The notes under the pieces were generated by a model. That model was not told where the DNA came from and made no database searches. It worked only from the letters and a program-made list of their open reading frames with translations. 64,000 nt of DNA from Stutzerimonas nosocomialis. Its GTDB lineage: Bacteria; Pseudomonadota; Gammaproteobacteria; Pseudomonadales; Pseudomonadaceae. The translations under genes were made by a program, and so were the position numbers. How positions within the stretch are numbered: position 1 is the first letter of the stretch; each line of letters starts with the position of its first letter. Below are positions 10,746 through 19,014 of this stretch, one piece after another. The stretch covers positions 124,001 to 188,000 of the forward strand of contig NZ_QLAE01000001.1 in the NCBI RefSeq assembly GCF_005876855.1. The letters are read 5' to 3'.

Positions 10746-12589
10746 CCTTCGCCGATCTGCCTTTCGGCCCGCTGGAGCGCGCCTTCGTCGCCAGCCTGCA
10801 ACGTCTGGAGCCCGATACGCCTGAGCCGGTGCTGCTCGCTGCCGCGCTGTGCTGCGAAGCCCTGTCGTCGGGCGACGTCTGCCTGCCGCTCGAACGCCTG
10901 GCCGGCACGCGGCCCTGGCCCGACGTCGACCTCGCGCTGCCGCCGCTCGCGGCCTGGCGCGCGCAGCTCGAAGCCTCGCCTCTGGTGGGCGCGCCCGGCG
11001 GCTATGCACCGCTGGTCCTGGCCAGCGAGCGCCTCTATCTGGCCCGCTACCAGGCTTACGAACAGCAACTGGCCGAGCAGCTGCTCGCCCGCGCGGCCGA
11101 TATTCCCGCAGTGGACGAACAACGGCTTGGCGACAGCCTGGCGCGGCTGTTCGCCTTCAACACGCAGCGCCCGGACTGGCAGCGCCTGGCCGCGGCCCAG
11201 GCGGTGCGCCGGCGGCTGGCGGTGATCTCCGGCGGCCCCGGTACCGGCAAGACCACCACCGTGGTGCGGCTGCTGGCGGCGCTGCTGGAACAGCCGGGCG
11301 GGGAGCGCCTCGCCATCGGGCTTGCGGCGCCCACCGGCAAGGCGGCGGCGCGCATGGCCGAAGCGATCCGCAACGCCAAGGCCGATCTGCCGGTCGGCGA
11401 CGCGATCAAGGCGGCCCTGCCCGACGAGGCGCGCACCCTGCATCGCCTGCTCGGCAGCCGTGGCGACAGCCCCAGGGTGCGCCACGATGCGGCCAATCCG
11501 CTGGCGCTGGACGTGCTGGTGGTGGATGAGGCGTCGATGGTCGACCTGGCGCTGATGGCCAAGCTGGTCGCCGCGCTGCCGCCCAAGGCGCGGCTGATCC
11601 TGCTCGGCGACAAGGACCAGCTGGCCGCGGTGGAAGCCGGTGCGGTGTTCGCCGAGCTCTGCGAAGGCCGCGGCTTCGAAGCCCGGGCGGCGAGCGAACT
11701 CGAACGCATCACCGGCCAGCCGGTGGCGGCCGAGTCGCCGCGCTCGCGCCTCGGCGATGCCGTGGTGCTGCTCACCCACAGCCATCGTTTCGCCGGCGAC
11801 AGCGGCATCGGCGAGCTGGCGCGGCGGATCAACGGCGGCGACGCCAAGGGCACCGCCGCACTGCTGCAGGAAGGCCGCGCGGATCTGGCCTGGAATGCGA
11901 CGCCCAGCCCGGCGGCACTGATCGAGCGGCTGGAACAGGGCTACGGTGCCTACCTGCTGGCCACGCGACAGGGCGATCCGGCCGCGGCGTTCGGGGCCTT
12001 CAATGGTTTTCGCGCGCTGACCGCCCAGCGCGAGGGTGCCTTCGGCGTGACCGGCATCAACGAGGCGCTGGAAGCGCGCTTCAAGCGGCGCCTCGGCGTG
12101 CCGGCCCGCGAGCGCTGGTATCCCGGCCGCGCGGTGATGGTGCGGCAGAACGACTACGCGCTGGGCCTGTTCAACGGCGACATCGGCCTGTGCCTGAAGA
12201 CCGAGCAGGGCCTGCGGGTGTTCTTCGAGGGCGACGAGGGTTATCGCGGTTTCGCCCCGGCACGGCTGCCGAGCCACGACAGCGCCTTCGCCATGACGGT
12301 GCACAAGAGCCAGGGTTCGGAATTCGCCGAAGTCCTGCTGGCCCTGCCGGAACAGCCCAGCCCGCTGCTGACGCGCTCGCTGTTCTACACCGGCATCACC
12401 CGCGCCAAGCGCAAGGTCGAGATCTGGGCCCTGCCGGCACGTCTGGCCGAAGCGGTGACCACCCGCGCCGAACGTGCCGCGGGGCTGGCCGAGCGCTTGG
12501 CGCTGCGGGAGGTGACGGCCCGATCCGCCGAGGCGGTGGCCGGGACACCGGCTCCCGTCACGCAGGGCGACCAGCTCAGCCTGTTCTGA
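10742..12589 (+). CDS. recD: Exodeoxyribonuclease V subunit alpha (RecD helicase)
   Basis: RecD is the fast 5'-3' SF1 helicase of RecBCD. The 615-residue product starts MTFADLPFGPLERAF, preceded by AGGAG at 10730-10734. It has Walker A GGPGTGKTTT (residues 164-173), APTGKAAARM (motif Ia), VVDEASMVDLALM (Walker B/motif II) and the C-terminal TVHKSQGSEF and YTGITRAKRKVEIW helicase motifs. The length matches RecD of other Pseudomonas and E. coli. It is the last gene of the recCBD operon and ends 22 bases from the convergent AEC transporter, with no obvious terminator in that gap. Confidence 0.96.
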   Translation: MTFADLPFGPLERAFVASLQRLEPDTPEPVLLAAALCCEALSSGDVCLPLERLAGTRPWPDVDLALPPLAAWRAQLEASPLVGAPGGYAPLVLASERLYLARYQAYEQQLAEQLLARAADIPAVDEQRLGDSLARLFAFNTQRPDWQRLAAAQAVRRRLAVISGGPGTGKTTTVVRLLAALLEQPGGERLAIGLAAPTGKAAARMAEAIRNAKADLPVGDAIKAALPDEARTLHRLLGSRGDSPRVRHDAANPLALDVLVVDEASMVDLALMAKLVAALPPKARLILLGDKDQLAAVEAGAVFAELCEGRGFEARAASELERITGQPVAAESPRSRLGDAVVLLTHSHRFAGDSGIGELARRINGGDAKGTAALLQEGRADLAWNATPSPAALIERLEQGYGAYLLATRQGDPAAAFGAFNGFRALTAQREGAFGVTGINEALEARFKRRLGVPARERWYPGRAVMVRQNDYALGLFNGDIGLCLKTEQGLRVFFEGDEGYRGFAPARLPSHDSAFAMTVHKSQGSEFAEVLLALPEQPSPLLTRSLFYTGITRAKRKVEIWALPARLAEAVTTRAERAAGLAERLALREVTARSAEAVAGTPAPVTQGDQLSLF

Positions 12590-12611
12590 GCCGCGCGGCG
12601 GCTCGCCCCGA

Positions 12612-13532
12612 TCAGCCGTTCAGCAGGGCGAGCACCAGCGGCAGGCTGGCCGCGGCGAGCAGGGTTTGCAGGGTGATGATGCCCGCCATCAGGTGGCTGT
12701 CACCGCCGAGCTGGCGAGTCAGCACGTAGGCGGTGGGCGCGGTGGGGAGAGCGAAGAAGAGCACCAGGATGGTGGTTTCCATCGCCGGAAGCCCGGTCAC
12801 CCGTGCGACGCCGTAGGCGAGCAGCGGCATGGCGAGCAGGCGCACGGCGCAGTTCCAGCCGAGCGAAGGGACTTCGCCGGTGAGTTCCTGGGGCTTGAGC
12901 GCAGCGCCCACGCACAGCAGGCCCAGCGGCAGGCTGGCGGTGGCCAGCAGGCTGAGCAGGCGATCGGTGCCGCCGATCAGCCCGAACCCGGCGAAGTTGA
13001 ACAGCGCGCCGCCCAGGCAGGCGAGGATCAGCGGGTTCTTGACGATCGGCAGCAGCAGCTGGCGCGCCGTGATGCCGCGCTCGGCGGTCAGCGCCCAGAC
13101 CGACATGACGTTCACCGTCGGGACCATCAACGCCAGCATCAGGGCGGCCAGTGCCAGACCCGTCTGGCCAAAGACGCTGCCCACAACGGCCAGGCCCAGG
13201 TAAGTATTGAAGCGCAGGATGCCCTGGACGATGGCACCGAAGCGCGCCGCGCTCCAGCCGCGCCAGCGCTTGACCAGGAGCAGGCCCACCCAGGCCAGGC
13301 CGAGGCCGAGCATCACCGCCATCGCCAGACCCGGCAGCGAAGGGTTGTCCAGGGGCGCGGTCGCCAGGCTGCTAAACAACAGTGCCGGGAACAGGACGTA
13401 ATAGTTGAGCCGTTCGGCGCCTGGCCAGAAGGCTTCACTCGGAAAGTTGCGCAGGCGCAGCACGTAGCCGCCGACGATCAATGCGAACAGCGGCCAGAGC
13501 GCTTGGAGAAGGGTAATCACGGATACATCCAT
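12612..13532 (-). CDS. AEC-family transporter (auxin efflux carrier fold)
   Basis: Inner-membrane transporter of 306 residues with about ten hydrophobic helices spread from the start (ITLLQALWPLFALIVGGYVL) to the end (LLAAASLPLVLALLNG). The family's split arrangement, two five-helix halves with a Pro-Thr-Ala region (FALPTAPTAYVLTRQLGG) late in the protein, is visible. Members move organic acids such as malate or malonate outward or inward; nothing here fixes the substrate. It is transcribed alone, divergent from the diguanylate cyclase at 13687 with a 154-base gap. Confidence 0.85.
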   Translation of the reverse strand: MDVSVITLLQALWPLFALIVGGYVLRLRNFPSEAFWPGAERLNYYVLFPALLFSSLATAPLDNPSLPGLAMAVMLGLGLAWVGLLLVKRWRGWSAARFGAIVQGILRFNTYLGLAVVGSVFGQTGLALAALMLALMVPTVNVMSVWALTAERGITARQLLLPIVKNPLILACLGGALFNFAGFGLIGGTDRLLSLLATASLPLGLLCVGAALKPQELTGEVPSLGWNCAVRLLAMPLLAYGVARVTGLPAMETTILVLFFALPTAPTAYVLTRQLGGDSHLMAGIITLQTLLAAASLPLVLALLNG

Positions 13533-13686
13533 CTATGACGGTCAAGGAATCTTGCTGGCTGGCGGGACGGCTGGCAAGCGAAGCGTCGCAACGGTGCGCG
13601 ACGCCCCGGTTCGCCTTTCGGACAGCCGGCACTGCTACGTGACGATGGCATGACGATACTCATCTCGTCAGGTAACGAGTCCCGCG

Positions 13687-14889
13687 ATGGATGCCCAGGA
13701 AAGCCAGTCGACTGGCGAGTTTCTCGATACGCCCTATGGGCACCAGCTGCATGCCGGGTTTGGCCGGCTGTTGTTCGCCAAGGGGCTGGAGCAGGAGTTT
13801 CGCCATTATCTGCAGGACCAGGCCCTGGCTTCGCAGCGGCTGGGCGCCTTGCTGCTGTTGCTGGTGGTCAGCCTCTACCTGTATGCCGAAGTCAGTTTTC
13901 TGGTCATGGGCGATCCCGAATGGATCGTCGAACTCGTCATGCTGCGAGGCTGCCAGGCGCTGGTCGGCTTGATGGTGCTGGGGCTGACGTTCAGCGGCAG
14001 GCACGCGCGTACGCTGGCCCAGTGGTTCTATCCCCTGGCGCTGCTGCTGGTGGGCGCGATCGCGGCGCGCATCGACATCCATTACACGGCGGTCGAGCAG
14101 GCGCTGTCGTTCCGGTATGGCGCGGGCCTGCTGATCGTCTGCGCGTTCGTCTTCCTCGGCATCACGTTCTGGCGATCATTGGTCAGCGCCTCGCTGATCG
14201 TGCTGGTGGACCTGGCGATGGCGTTCAGCATCCTCCGGCCGGCGCAGATGCCGGAGCACTGGATCGCCATCAGCTATTACGTGCTGCTGCTGTTCATCGG
14301 CGCGATCGGCCGCTACGGGCACGAATATTCGCAGCGCGAGCAGTTCCTGGTGCGCAAACTGCTCGGCTGGGTGGCCGAGCACGATGCGCTCACCGGGCTG
14401 GCCAACCGCCGCAGCTACGACGGTTCGCTGCGGCGCCTGGCTGCGCTGGCGCATCGCGAGGGTCGGGCGCTGACCCTCATGTTGCTCGACCTGGACAACT
14501 TCAAGGCCTACAACGACCTGCTCGGACATCCGGCCGGCGATGAGCTGCTCAGGCGCTTCGCCGGCCTGCTGGCGGGTTTCGCGCGCCGTCCGCTGGACGT
14601 CGCGGCGCGGGTGGGCGGGGAGGAATTCTCGCTGCTGCTATACGACTGCGATGGCGAAGCGGCCGCACGGCTCGCCGATCAGATCCGCCAGGCCCTCAAG
14701 GACAGCGGCCTGCAGCATCCAGCGGAGGCGAAGGGGACGCCGATCACGGTGAGCATCGGCATCGCGGTGCTCGCGCCGGAGCAGTCGGAGGGAGCGCTCT
14801 ACAAGCGTGCCGATACCGCGCTGTATCAGGCCAAGCAGGGCGGCAAGGACCGCTTCGTGCTGCACGGCCCCGAGCCGATGCTGCCCTAG
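13687..14889 (+). CDS. Membrane-bound GGDEF diguanylate cyclase
   Basis: Predicted enzyme that makes cyclic di-GMP from two GTP. The 400-residue protein has a soluble N-terminus, about six membrane helices (residues ~50-215) of an unnamed sensor type, and a GGDEF domain (~245-395) beginning at HDALTGLANRRSYD. The active-site loop is GGEEF (residues 310-314). RPLD lies exactly five residues upstream, which fits the RxxD product-inhibition site, so feedback control is likely. The start ATG at 13687 follows the weak leader AGTCCCGCG; an earlier reading frame exists but is unlike the domain. It appears monocistronic, and the sensed signal is unknown. Confidence 0.92.
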   Translation: MDAQESQSTGEFLDTPYGHQLHAGFGRLLFAKGLEQEFRHYLQDQALASQRLGALLLLLVVSLYLYAEVSFLVMGDPEWIVELVMLRGCQALVGLMVLGLTFSGRHARTLAQWFYPLALLLVGAIAARIDIHYTAVEQALSFRYGAGLLIVCAFVFLGITFWRSLVSASLIVLVDLAMAFSILRPAQMPEHWIAISYYVLLLFIGAIGRYGHEYSQREQFLVRKLLGWVAEHDALTGLANRRSYDGSLRRLAALAHREGRALTLMLLDLDNFKAYNDLLGHPAGDELLRRFAGLLAGFARRPLDVAARVGGEEFSLLLYDCDGEAAARLADQIRQALKDSGLQHPAEAKGTPITVSIGIAVLAPEQSEGALYKRADTALYQAKQGGKDRFVLHGPEPMLP

Positions 14890-14899
14890 CGCTGCCGTT

Positions 14900-15301
14900 T
14901 CAGCGGCGTGGCGCCAGGGGGCGGGTGCGGCCGCTGCCGTCGATGGCGACGAAGACGAACACCGCCTCGGTGACCTTGCGCCACTCGCTGGAAAGCGGGT
15001 CGTCGCTCCAGACTTCGACGAGCATGCGGATCGAGCTGCGACCCACCTCGAGCGTCTGGGTGTAGAAGGACAGCTGCGCGCCGACGGCCACCGGCACCAT
15101 GAACGCCATCCGGTCGATGGACACGGTCGCCACGCGGCCAGAGGCCACACGACTGGCCATGGCGGTGCCGGCCAGGTCCATCTGCGAGACCAGCCATCCG
15201 CCGTAGATGTCGCCGAAGCCGTTGGTTTCCCGTGGCAGCGCGGTGATCTGCAGGGCGAGGTCGCCCTGGGGGATCGGATCTTCCTGTTCGTATTCGTTCA
15301 T
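14900..15301 (-). CDS. Acyl-CoA thioesterase, YciA-like hotdog protein
   Basis: Small (133-residue) single-hotdog thioesterase that hydrolyses acyl-CoA esters in the cytoplasm. The hallmark stretch is NGFGDIYGGWLVSQMDLAG (residues ~26-44), where the family places its catalytic Asp and the turn into the long helix; the later SIRMLVEVW and VTEAVFVFVAID strands also fit. I start at MNEYEQED (15301), because the 36 upstream residues in the same frame are low-complexity and lie in the intergenic region. It faces the diguanylate cyclase tail-to-tail (10-base gap) and diverges from pstS. Confidence 0.85.
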   Translation of the reverse strand: MNEYEQEDPIPQGDLALQITALPRETNGFGDIYGGWLVSQMDLAGTAMASRVASGRVATVSIDRMAFMVPVAVGAQLSFYTQTLEVGRSSIRMLVEVWSDDPLSSEWRKVTEAVFVFVAIDGSGRTRPLAPRR

Positions 15302-15430
15302 CGTTCGACTCGCGGCGCGATTGTGTTTCTGGCGCGAAGGCCGCTGGAATGCGGCAGGCGAGTATAGCGGCTGCCATATGAATGGGGCGACCGCTCGGAA
15401 AAAGTTCACGAGCGCCGTTGCGTCACCTAA

Positions 15431-15459
15431 TTGTCATATTCGGTTCATAGAGTGTTCAC
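15431..15459 (+). promoter_or_regulatory. Tandem Pho box of the pstS promoter
   Basis: TTGTCAT-ATTC-GGTTCAT (15431-15448) has the 7-4-7 architecture of a PhoB site (consensus CTGTCAT repeated every 11 bases). Degenerate half-sites continue the 11-base period upstream (GCGTCAC at 15420) and downstream (TGTTCAC at 15453). If the box GGTTCAT/TGTTCAC (15442-15459) is used, GATACT at 15470-15475 begins exactly ten bases later, the normal place for the -10 of a PhoB-activated promoter. Four half-sites suggest two PhoB dimers bind in tandem. Confidence 0.75.
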
Positions 15460-15519
15460 ACGGCCTGCTGATACTGGCCCCCGTTCCAAACACTGAACAC
15501 ACCTTGCTAGGAGCATGGA

Positions 15520-16488
15520 ATGAAACTGAATCGTTTGATGGCGGCCCTGACTTTCGTAGCCGCTGGTGTGGGCGCTGCCAGCGCGATCGCTGCGGTCGAC
15601 CCGGCCCTGCCAAGCTATGAAAAGACCTCCGGTGTTTCCGGCAACCTGTCCAGTGTCGGTTCGGACTCCCTCGCCAACCTGATGACCCTGTGGGCGGAAG
15701 AGTTCAAGCGCAGCTACCCGAACGTCAACATCCAGATCCAGGCAGCAGGTTCCTCCACCGCACCGCCGGCCCTGACCGAAGGCACCGCCAACATGGGCCC
15801 GATGAGCCGCCCCATGAAGGACAACGAGCTGCAGGCCTTCGAAGAGAAGTACGGCTACAAGCCGACCGCCGTGCCGGTCGCCATCGACGCCCTGGCCGTG
15901 TTCGTCCACAAGGACAACCCGATCAAGAGCCTGGACATCGCTCAGGTCGACGCCATCTTCTCCAGCACCCGCCTGTGCGGTGGCGAGAAGGACATCCGTA
16001 CCTGGGGTGACCTGGGTCTGACCGGCGAGTGGGCGAACAAGCCGATCCAGCTGTTCGGCCGTAACTCGGTATCCGGCACCTACGGTTACTTCAAGGAAGA
16101 AGCGCTGTGCAAGGGCGACTTCAAGTCCAACGTGAACGAGCAGCCGGGTTCGGCTTCGGTGGTGCAGTCCATCTCCAGCACCCTGAACGCCATCGGTTAC
16201 TCGGGCATCGGCTACAAGACCTCCAGCGTCCGCGCCGTGCCGCTGTCGAAGAAGGGCGGCGAAGCCTTCGAAGCCAGCGAAGATAACGCCCTGGCCGGCA
16301 AGTTCCCGCTGGCTCGCTTCTTCTACGTCTACGTGAACAAGGCGCCGAACAAGCCGCTGTCGCCGATCGATGCCGAGTTCATCAAACTGGTGCTCTCCAA
16401 GCAGGGTCAGGACGTCGTGGTCAAGGACGGCTACATCCCGCTGCCGAAGAAAGTGGTCGACAAGGCCATGCAGGACCTGGGTCTCTAA
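15520..16488 (+). CDS. pstS: Phosphate ABC transporter, periplasmic phosphate-binding protein
   Basis: PstS captures inorganic phosphate in the periplasm for the PstCAB importer. The 322-residue precursor has a signal peptide [19 protein letters not shown] ending near residues 24-26. The phosphate-binding loops of the family are visible as GSDSLANLM (~47-55), [23 protein letters not shown] (split here only to mark GSST and MSR), and [14 protein letters not shown] (~182-195). RBS-like AGGAG lies at 15510-15514. It is separated from pstC by a 13-bp hairpin and a second Pho box, so it can be expressed in excess over the membrane parts, as is usual for binding proteins. Confidence 0.96.
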   Translation: MKLNRLMAALTFVAAGVGAASAIAAVDPALPSYEKTSGVSGNLSSVGSDSLANLMTLWAEEFKRSYPNVNIQIQAAGSSTAPPALTEGTANMGPMSRPMKDNELQAFEEKYGYKPTAVPVAIDALAVFVHKDNPIKSLDIAQVDAIFSSTRLCGGEKDIRTWGDLGLTGEWANKPIQLFGRNSVSGTYGYFKEEALCKGDFKSNVNEQPGSASVVQSISSTLNAIGYSGIGYKTSSVRAVPLSKKGGEAFEASEDNALAGKFPLARFFYVYVNKAPNKPLSPIDAEFIKLVLSKQGQDVVVKDGYIPLPKKVVDKAMQDLGL

Positions 16489-16529
16489 GACGCCCGGCGC
16501 CCGGCCTGCAGCGTCGAAGCAGGCCTGAC

Positions 16530-16567
16530 GCGAAGCCCGCCACGCATTGCGCGTTGGCGGGCTTCGC
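16530..16567 (+). terminator. Hairpin after pstS
   Basis: GCGAAGCCCGCCA (16530-16542) pairs perfectly with 16555-16567, 42 bases after the pstS stop. No run of T follows at once (TGCGTCATCAGG), so it may act as a partial terminator or as a 3' stabiliser of pstS mRNA rather than a full stop. Confidence 0.6.
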
Positions 16568-16579
16568 TGCGTCATCAGG

Positions 16580-16597
16580 CTGTAATTATTCTGTCAC
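16580..16597 (+). promoter_or_regulatory. Pho box upstream of pstC
   Basis: CTGTAAT-TATT-CTGTCAC matches the PhoB consensus at 12 of 14 half-site positions with the right 4-base spacer. It is the best match in the window. An AT-rich stretch with -10 candidates (TATTAA at 16605, TTAAAT at 16607) begins seven to ten bases later and the pstC start is at 16652. It therefore predicts a second PhoB-dependent promoter for pstC-pstA-pstB-phoU, independent of the pstS promoter. Confidence 0.8.
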
Positions 16598-16651
16598 ACG
16601 GCGTTATTAAATTAGGCGTCCCGACGGACCGATGGTCCAGGAACCCTTGGC

Positions 16652-18928
16652 ATGAATGACATCGAGCACATGACCACACATTCGAAACTGCAACGCCTGG
16701 ACTTCGATACCCCCGCGTTGCAGCGCAAGCGCCGCATCCGCGCGCTGAAGGACCACCTCGCGCGCTGGTACGTCACCATTGGCGGCCTGGCCGTGCTGGG
16801 TGCCATCACGCTGATCTTCTTCTACCTCGCCCAGGTGGTGTTCCCGATGTTCCAGGGCGCCAGCGTCGAGGCCGACGAGGCGCAGCGTCCGACCTGGCTG
16901 GCCGAGTCCGGCGAGCCGCTGCTGCTGGCCATCGAGGAGCAGAACCAGGTGGCGATGCGTCTGGACGGCACCGGGCAGGCGCAGTTCTTCGACATCGCCA
17001 GCGGCGCGGCGCTGGCCCGCCAGGCGCTGCCGCTGCCCGAAGGCAGCCAGATCGCGTCGGTCAGCCGCGACACCCCCGGCAGCCGCCGTTTCGTGGTCGG
17101 CCTGAGCAATGGCCAGGCGCTGGTGGTCCAGGATGCCTATCGGGTGACCTATCCCAACAATCAGAAGACCATCACCCCCGAACTCACGTATCCCTTCGGC
17201 CAGGAGCCCGTCACGCTCGACGCGCAGGGCCGGGCGATCGAGCAGGTCGCGGTGAGCCTCAACGGCTCGACGCTGATGGTGGCGGGCGTCACCGGCAATG
17301 ATCTGCACGTGGTCAGCCTCGAACGCACGGAGAACATGCTGACCGGGGAAAGCACGATCGAAGAGGATCGGCTGAACCTGCCGCAGCTGTCCGAGCCGAT
17401 CAGGTCGCTGATCATCGACCCGCGCCAGATGTGGCTCTACGCCTTCACCGGGCAGGACAGCGCGGACGTCTTCGACCTGCGTCGGCGCAGCCTCAACGGC
17501 CGCTATCGCCTGCTGCAGGGCAATGCCGAAATCACCAACGTGACCCCGCTGCTCGGTGGCATCTCGCTGATGGTCGGCGATTCGCGCGGCGGCATCAGCC
17601 AGTGGTTCATGGTGCGCGACGGCGACGGCAAGTCGGAGCTGCGCAACGTGCGCAACTTCCGTCTGGGCGACAGCCCGATCCGCCAGATCCTGCCGGAGGA
17701 GCGCCGCAAGGGCTTCCTGGCGCTGGACGACGCAGGCACCCTCGGCATTTTCCACAGCACCGCTCACCGCACGCTGCTCGACCAGTCGATCAGCGACGGC
17801 CCGGTCAAGGGCGCGCTGTCGCCCCGGGCCAACCGCTTGCTGGTGGAGGCCGATGGCCAGCTGCAGCTGTTGTCGATCGACAACCCGCACCCGGAAATCT
17901 CCTGGAGCGCGCTGTGGGGCAAGGTCTGGTACGAGAGCTATCCCAAGCCGGACTACGTCTGGCAGTCGACCTCGGCCAACAGCGACTTCGAGCCCAAGCT
18001 GAGCCTGGCGCCGCTGGCGTTCGGCACCCTCAAGGCCGCGTTCTATGCCATGTTGCTGGCGGCCCCGCTGGCGATCTGCGCGGCGATCTACACCGCCTAC
18101 TTCATGGCCGCGCCGCTGCGCCGCAAGATCAAGCCGGTCATCGAGCTGATGGAAGCGCTGCCAACGGTGATCCTCGGCTTCTTCGCCGGCCTGTTCCTGG
18201 CGCCTTACCTGGAGCTGCACCTGCCGGGCATCTTCAGCCTGCTGTTGCTGATGCCGGTGGGCATCATCCTCGCCGCCTTCCTCTGGAGCCGCCTGCCCGA
18301 GCGCATCCGCCTGCTGGTGCCGGACGGCTGGGAAGCCGCGCTGCTGATCCCGGTGATCCTCGGTGTCGCCTGGTTCTCGCTGTCGATCAGCGGGCACCTG
18401 GAGAACTGGTTCTTCGGTGGCAACGTGCGGCTGTGGCTCTCCAACGAGATGGGCATCCCGTTCGATCAGCGCAACGCGCTGGTGATCGGCCTGGCGATGG
18501 GCTTCGCGGTGATCCCGACGATCTACTCGATTGCCGAAGACGCCGTGTTCAGCGTGCCGCGCAGCCTCACCCTGGGCTCCCTGGCGCTGGGCGCCACGCC
18601 CTGGCAGACGCTGGTGCGGGTGGTGATCCTCACCGCCAGCCCGGGCATCTTCTCGGCGCTGATGATCGGCATGGGGCGTGCCGTCGGCGAAACCATGATC
18701 GTGCTGATGGCCACCGGCAACACGCCGATCATGGAGGCGAACATCTTCGAAGGCATGCGCACGCTGGCGGCGAACGTCGCGGTGGAAATGCCCGAATCCG
18801 AAGTCGGCAGCACCCATTATCGCGTGCTGTTCCTGGCCGCCCTGGTATTGCTGATGTTCACCTTCGTGATGAACACCCTGGCCGAGCTGATCCGCCAGCG
18901 GCTGCGCGGCAAGTACGCCAGCCTGTGA
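16652..18928 (+). CDS. pstC: Phosphate ABC transporter permease PstC (long form)
   Basis: Inner-membrane subunit of the Pst importer. At 758 residues it is more than twice the E. coli length; this long form is usual in Pseudomonas. A single helix at about 45-70 is followed by a ~370-residue extracytoplasmic insertion with beta-propeller-like character (repeated strands such as SLNGSTLMVAGVTGNDLHVV). The standard six-helix permease domain follows from about 450, with the EAA-type loop GSLALGATPWQTLVRVVILTA (about residues 645-665; the G...G...P pattern is intact). The ATG at 16652 has AGGAAC before it; MTTHSKLQ at 16670 is a possible alternative. The stop TGATG overlaps the ATG of a short bridging ORF. 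Confidence 0.95.
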   Translation: MNDIEHMTTHSKLQRLDFDTPALQRKRRIRALKDHLARWYVTIGGLAVLGAITLIFFYLAQVVFPMFQGASVEADEAQRPTWLAESGEPLLLAIEEQNQVAMRLDGTGQAQFFDIASGAALARQALPLPEGSQIASVSRDTPGSRRFVVGLSNGQALVVQDAYRVTYPNNQKTITPELTYPFGQEPVTLDAQGRAIEQVAVSLNGSTLMVAGVTGNDLHVVSLERTENMLTGESTIEEDRLNLPQLSEPIRSLIIDPRQMWLYAFTGQDSADVFDLRRRSLNGRYRLLQGNAEITNVTPLLGGISLMVGDSRGGISQWFMVRDGDGKSELRNVRNFRLGDSPIRQILPEERRKGFLALDDAGTLGIFHSTAHRTLLDQSISDGPVKGALSPRANRLLVEADGQLQLLSIDNPHPEISWSALWGKVWYESYPKPDYVWQSTSANSDFEPKLSLAPLAFGTLKAAFYAMLLAAPLAICAAIYTAYFMAAPLRRKIKPVIELMEALPTVILGFFAGLFLAPYLELHLPGIFSLLLLMPVGIILAAFLWSRLPERIRLLVPDGWEAALLIPVILGVAWFSLSISGHLENWFFGGNVRLWLSNEMGIPFDQRNALVIGLAMGFAVIPTIYSIAEDAVFSVPRSLTLGSLALGATPWQTLVRVVILTASPGIFSALMIGMGRAVGETMIVLMATGNTPIMEANIFEGMRTLAANVAVEMPESEVGSTHYRVLFLAALVLLMFTFVMNTLAELIRQRLRGKYASL

Positions 18929-19014
18929 TGTACCCAGACACTCCCCGCCGCAGGGCGGGGCGTCGCAGCCTCGCAAGTGCTGCGCAAGCGACTCAAGAAG
19001 GTGAAGGTCGGTGA
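18928..19014 (+). CDS. Possible 28-residue micro-ORF linking pstC to pstA
   Basis: An ATG overlaps the pstC stop (TGATG, 18926-18930). The ORF of 28 codons, beginning MYPDTPRRRAG, ends in a TGA overlapping the GTG start of pstA (GTGA, 19011-19014). It contains the CCCCGCC/GGCGGGG hairpin. The same frame is also open far back inside pstC as a shadow frame, so the lack of stops is weak evidence. It could serve translational coupling across the 82-base gap. No homology is recognised. Confidence 0.2.
   Translation: MYPDTPRRRAGRRSLASAAQATQEGEGR
18943..18960 (+). repeat. Short GC hairpin between pstC and pstA
   Basis: CCCCGCC-GCAG-GGCGGGG, a perfect 7-bp stem with a 4-base loop, 15 bases after the pstC stop. 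There is no following T-tract, so it is more likely an mRNA-processing or stability element than a terminator. Confidence 0.5.
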
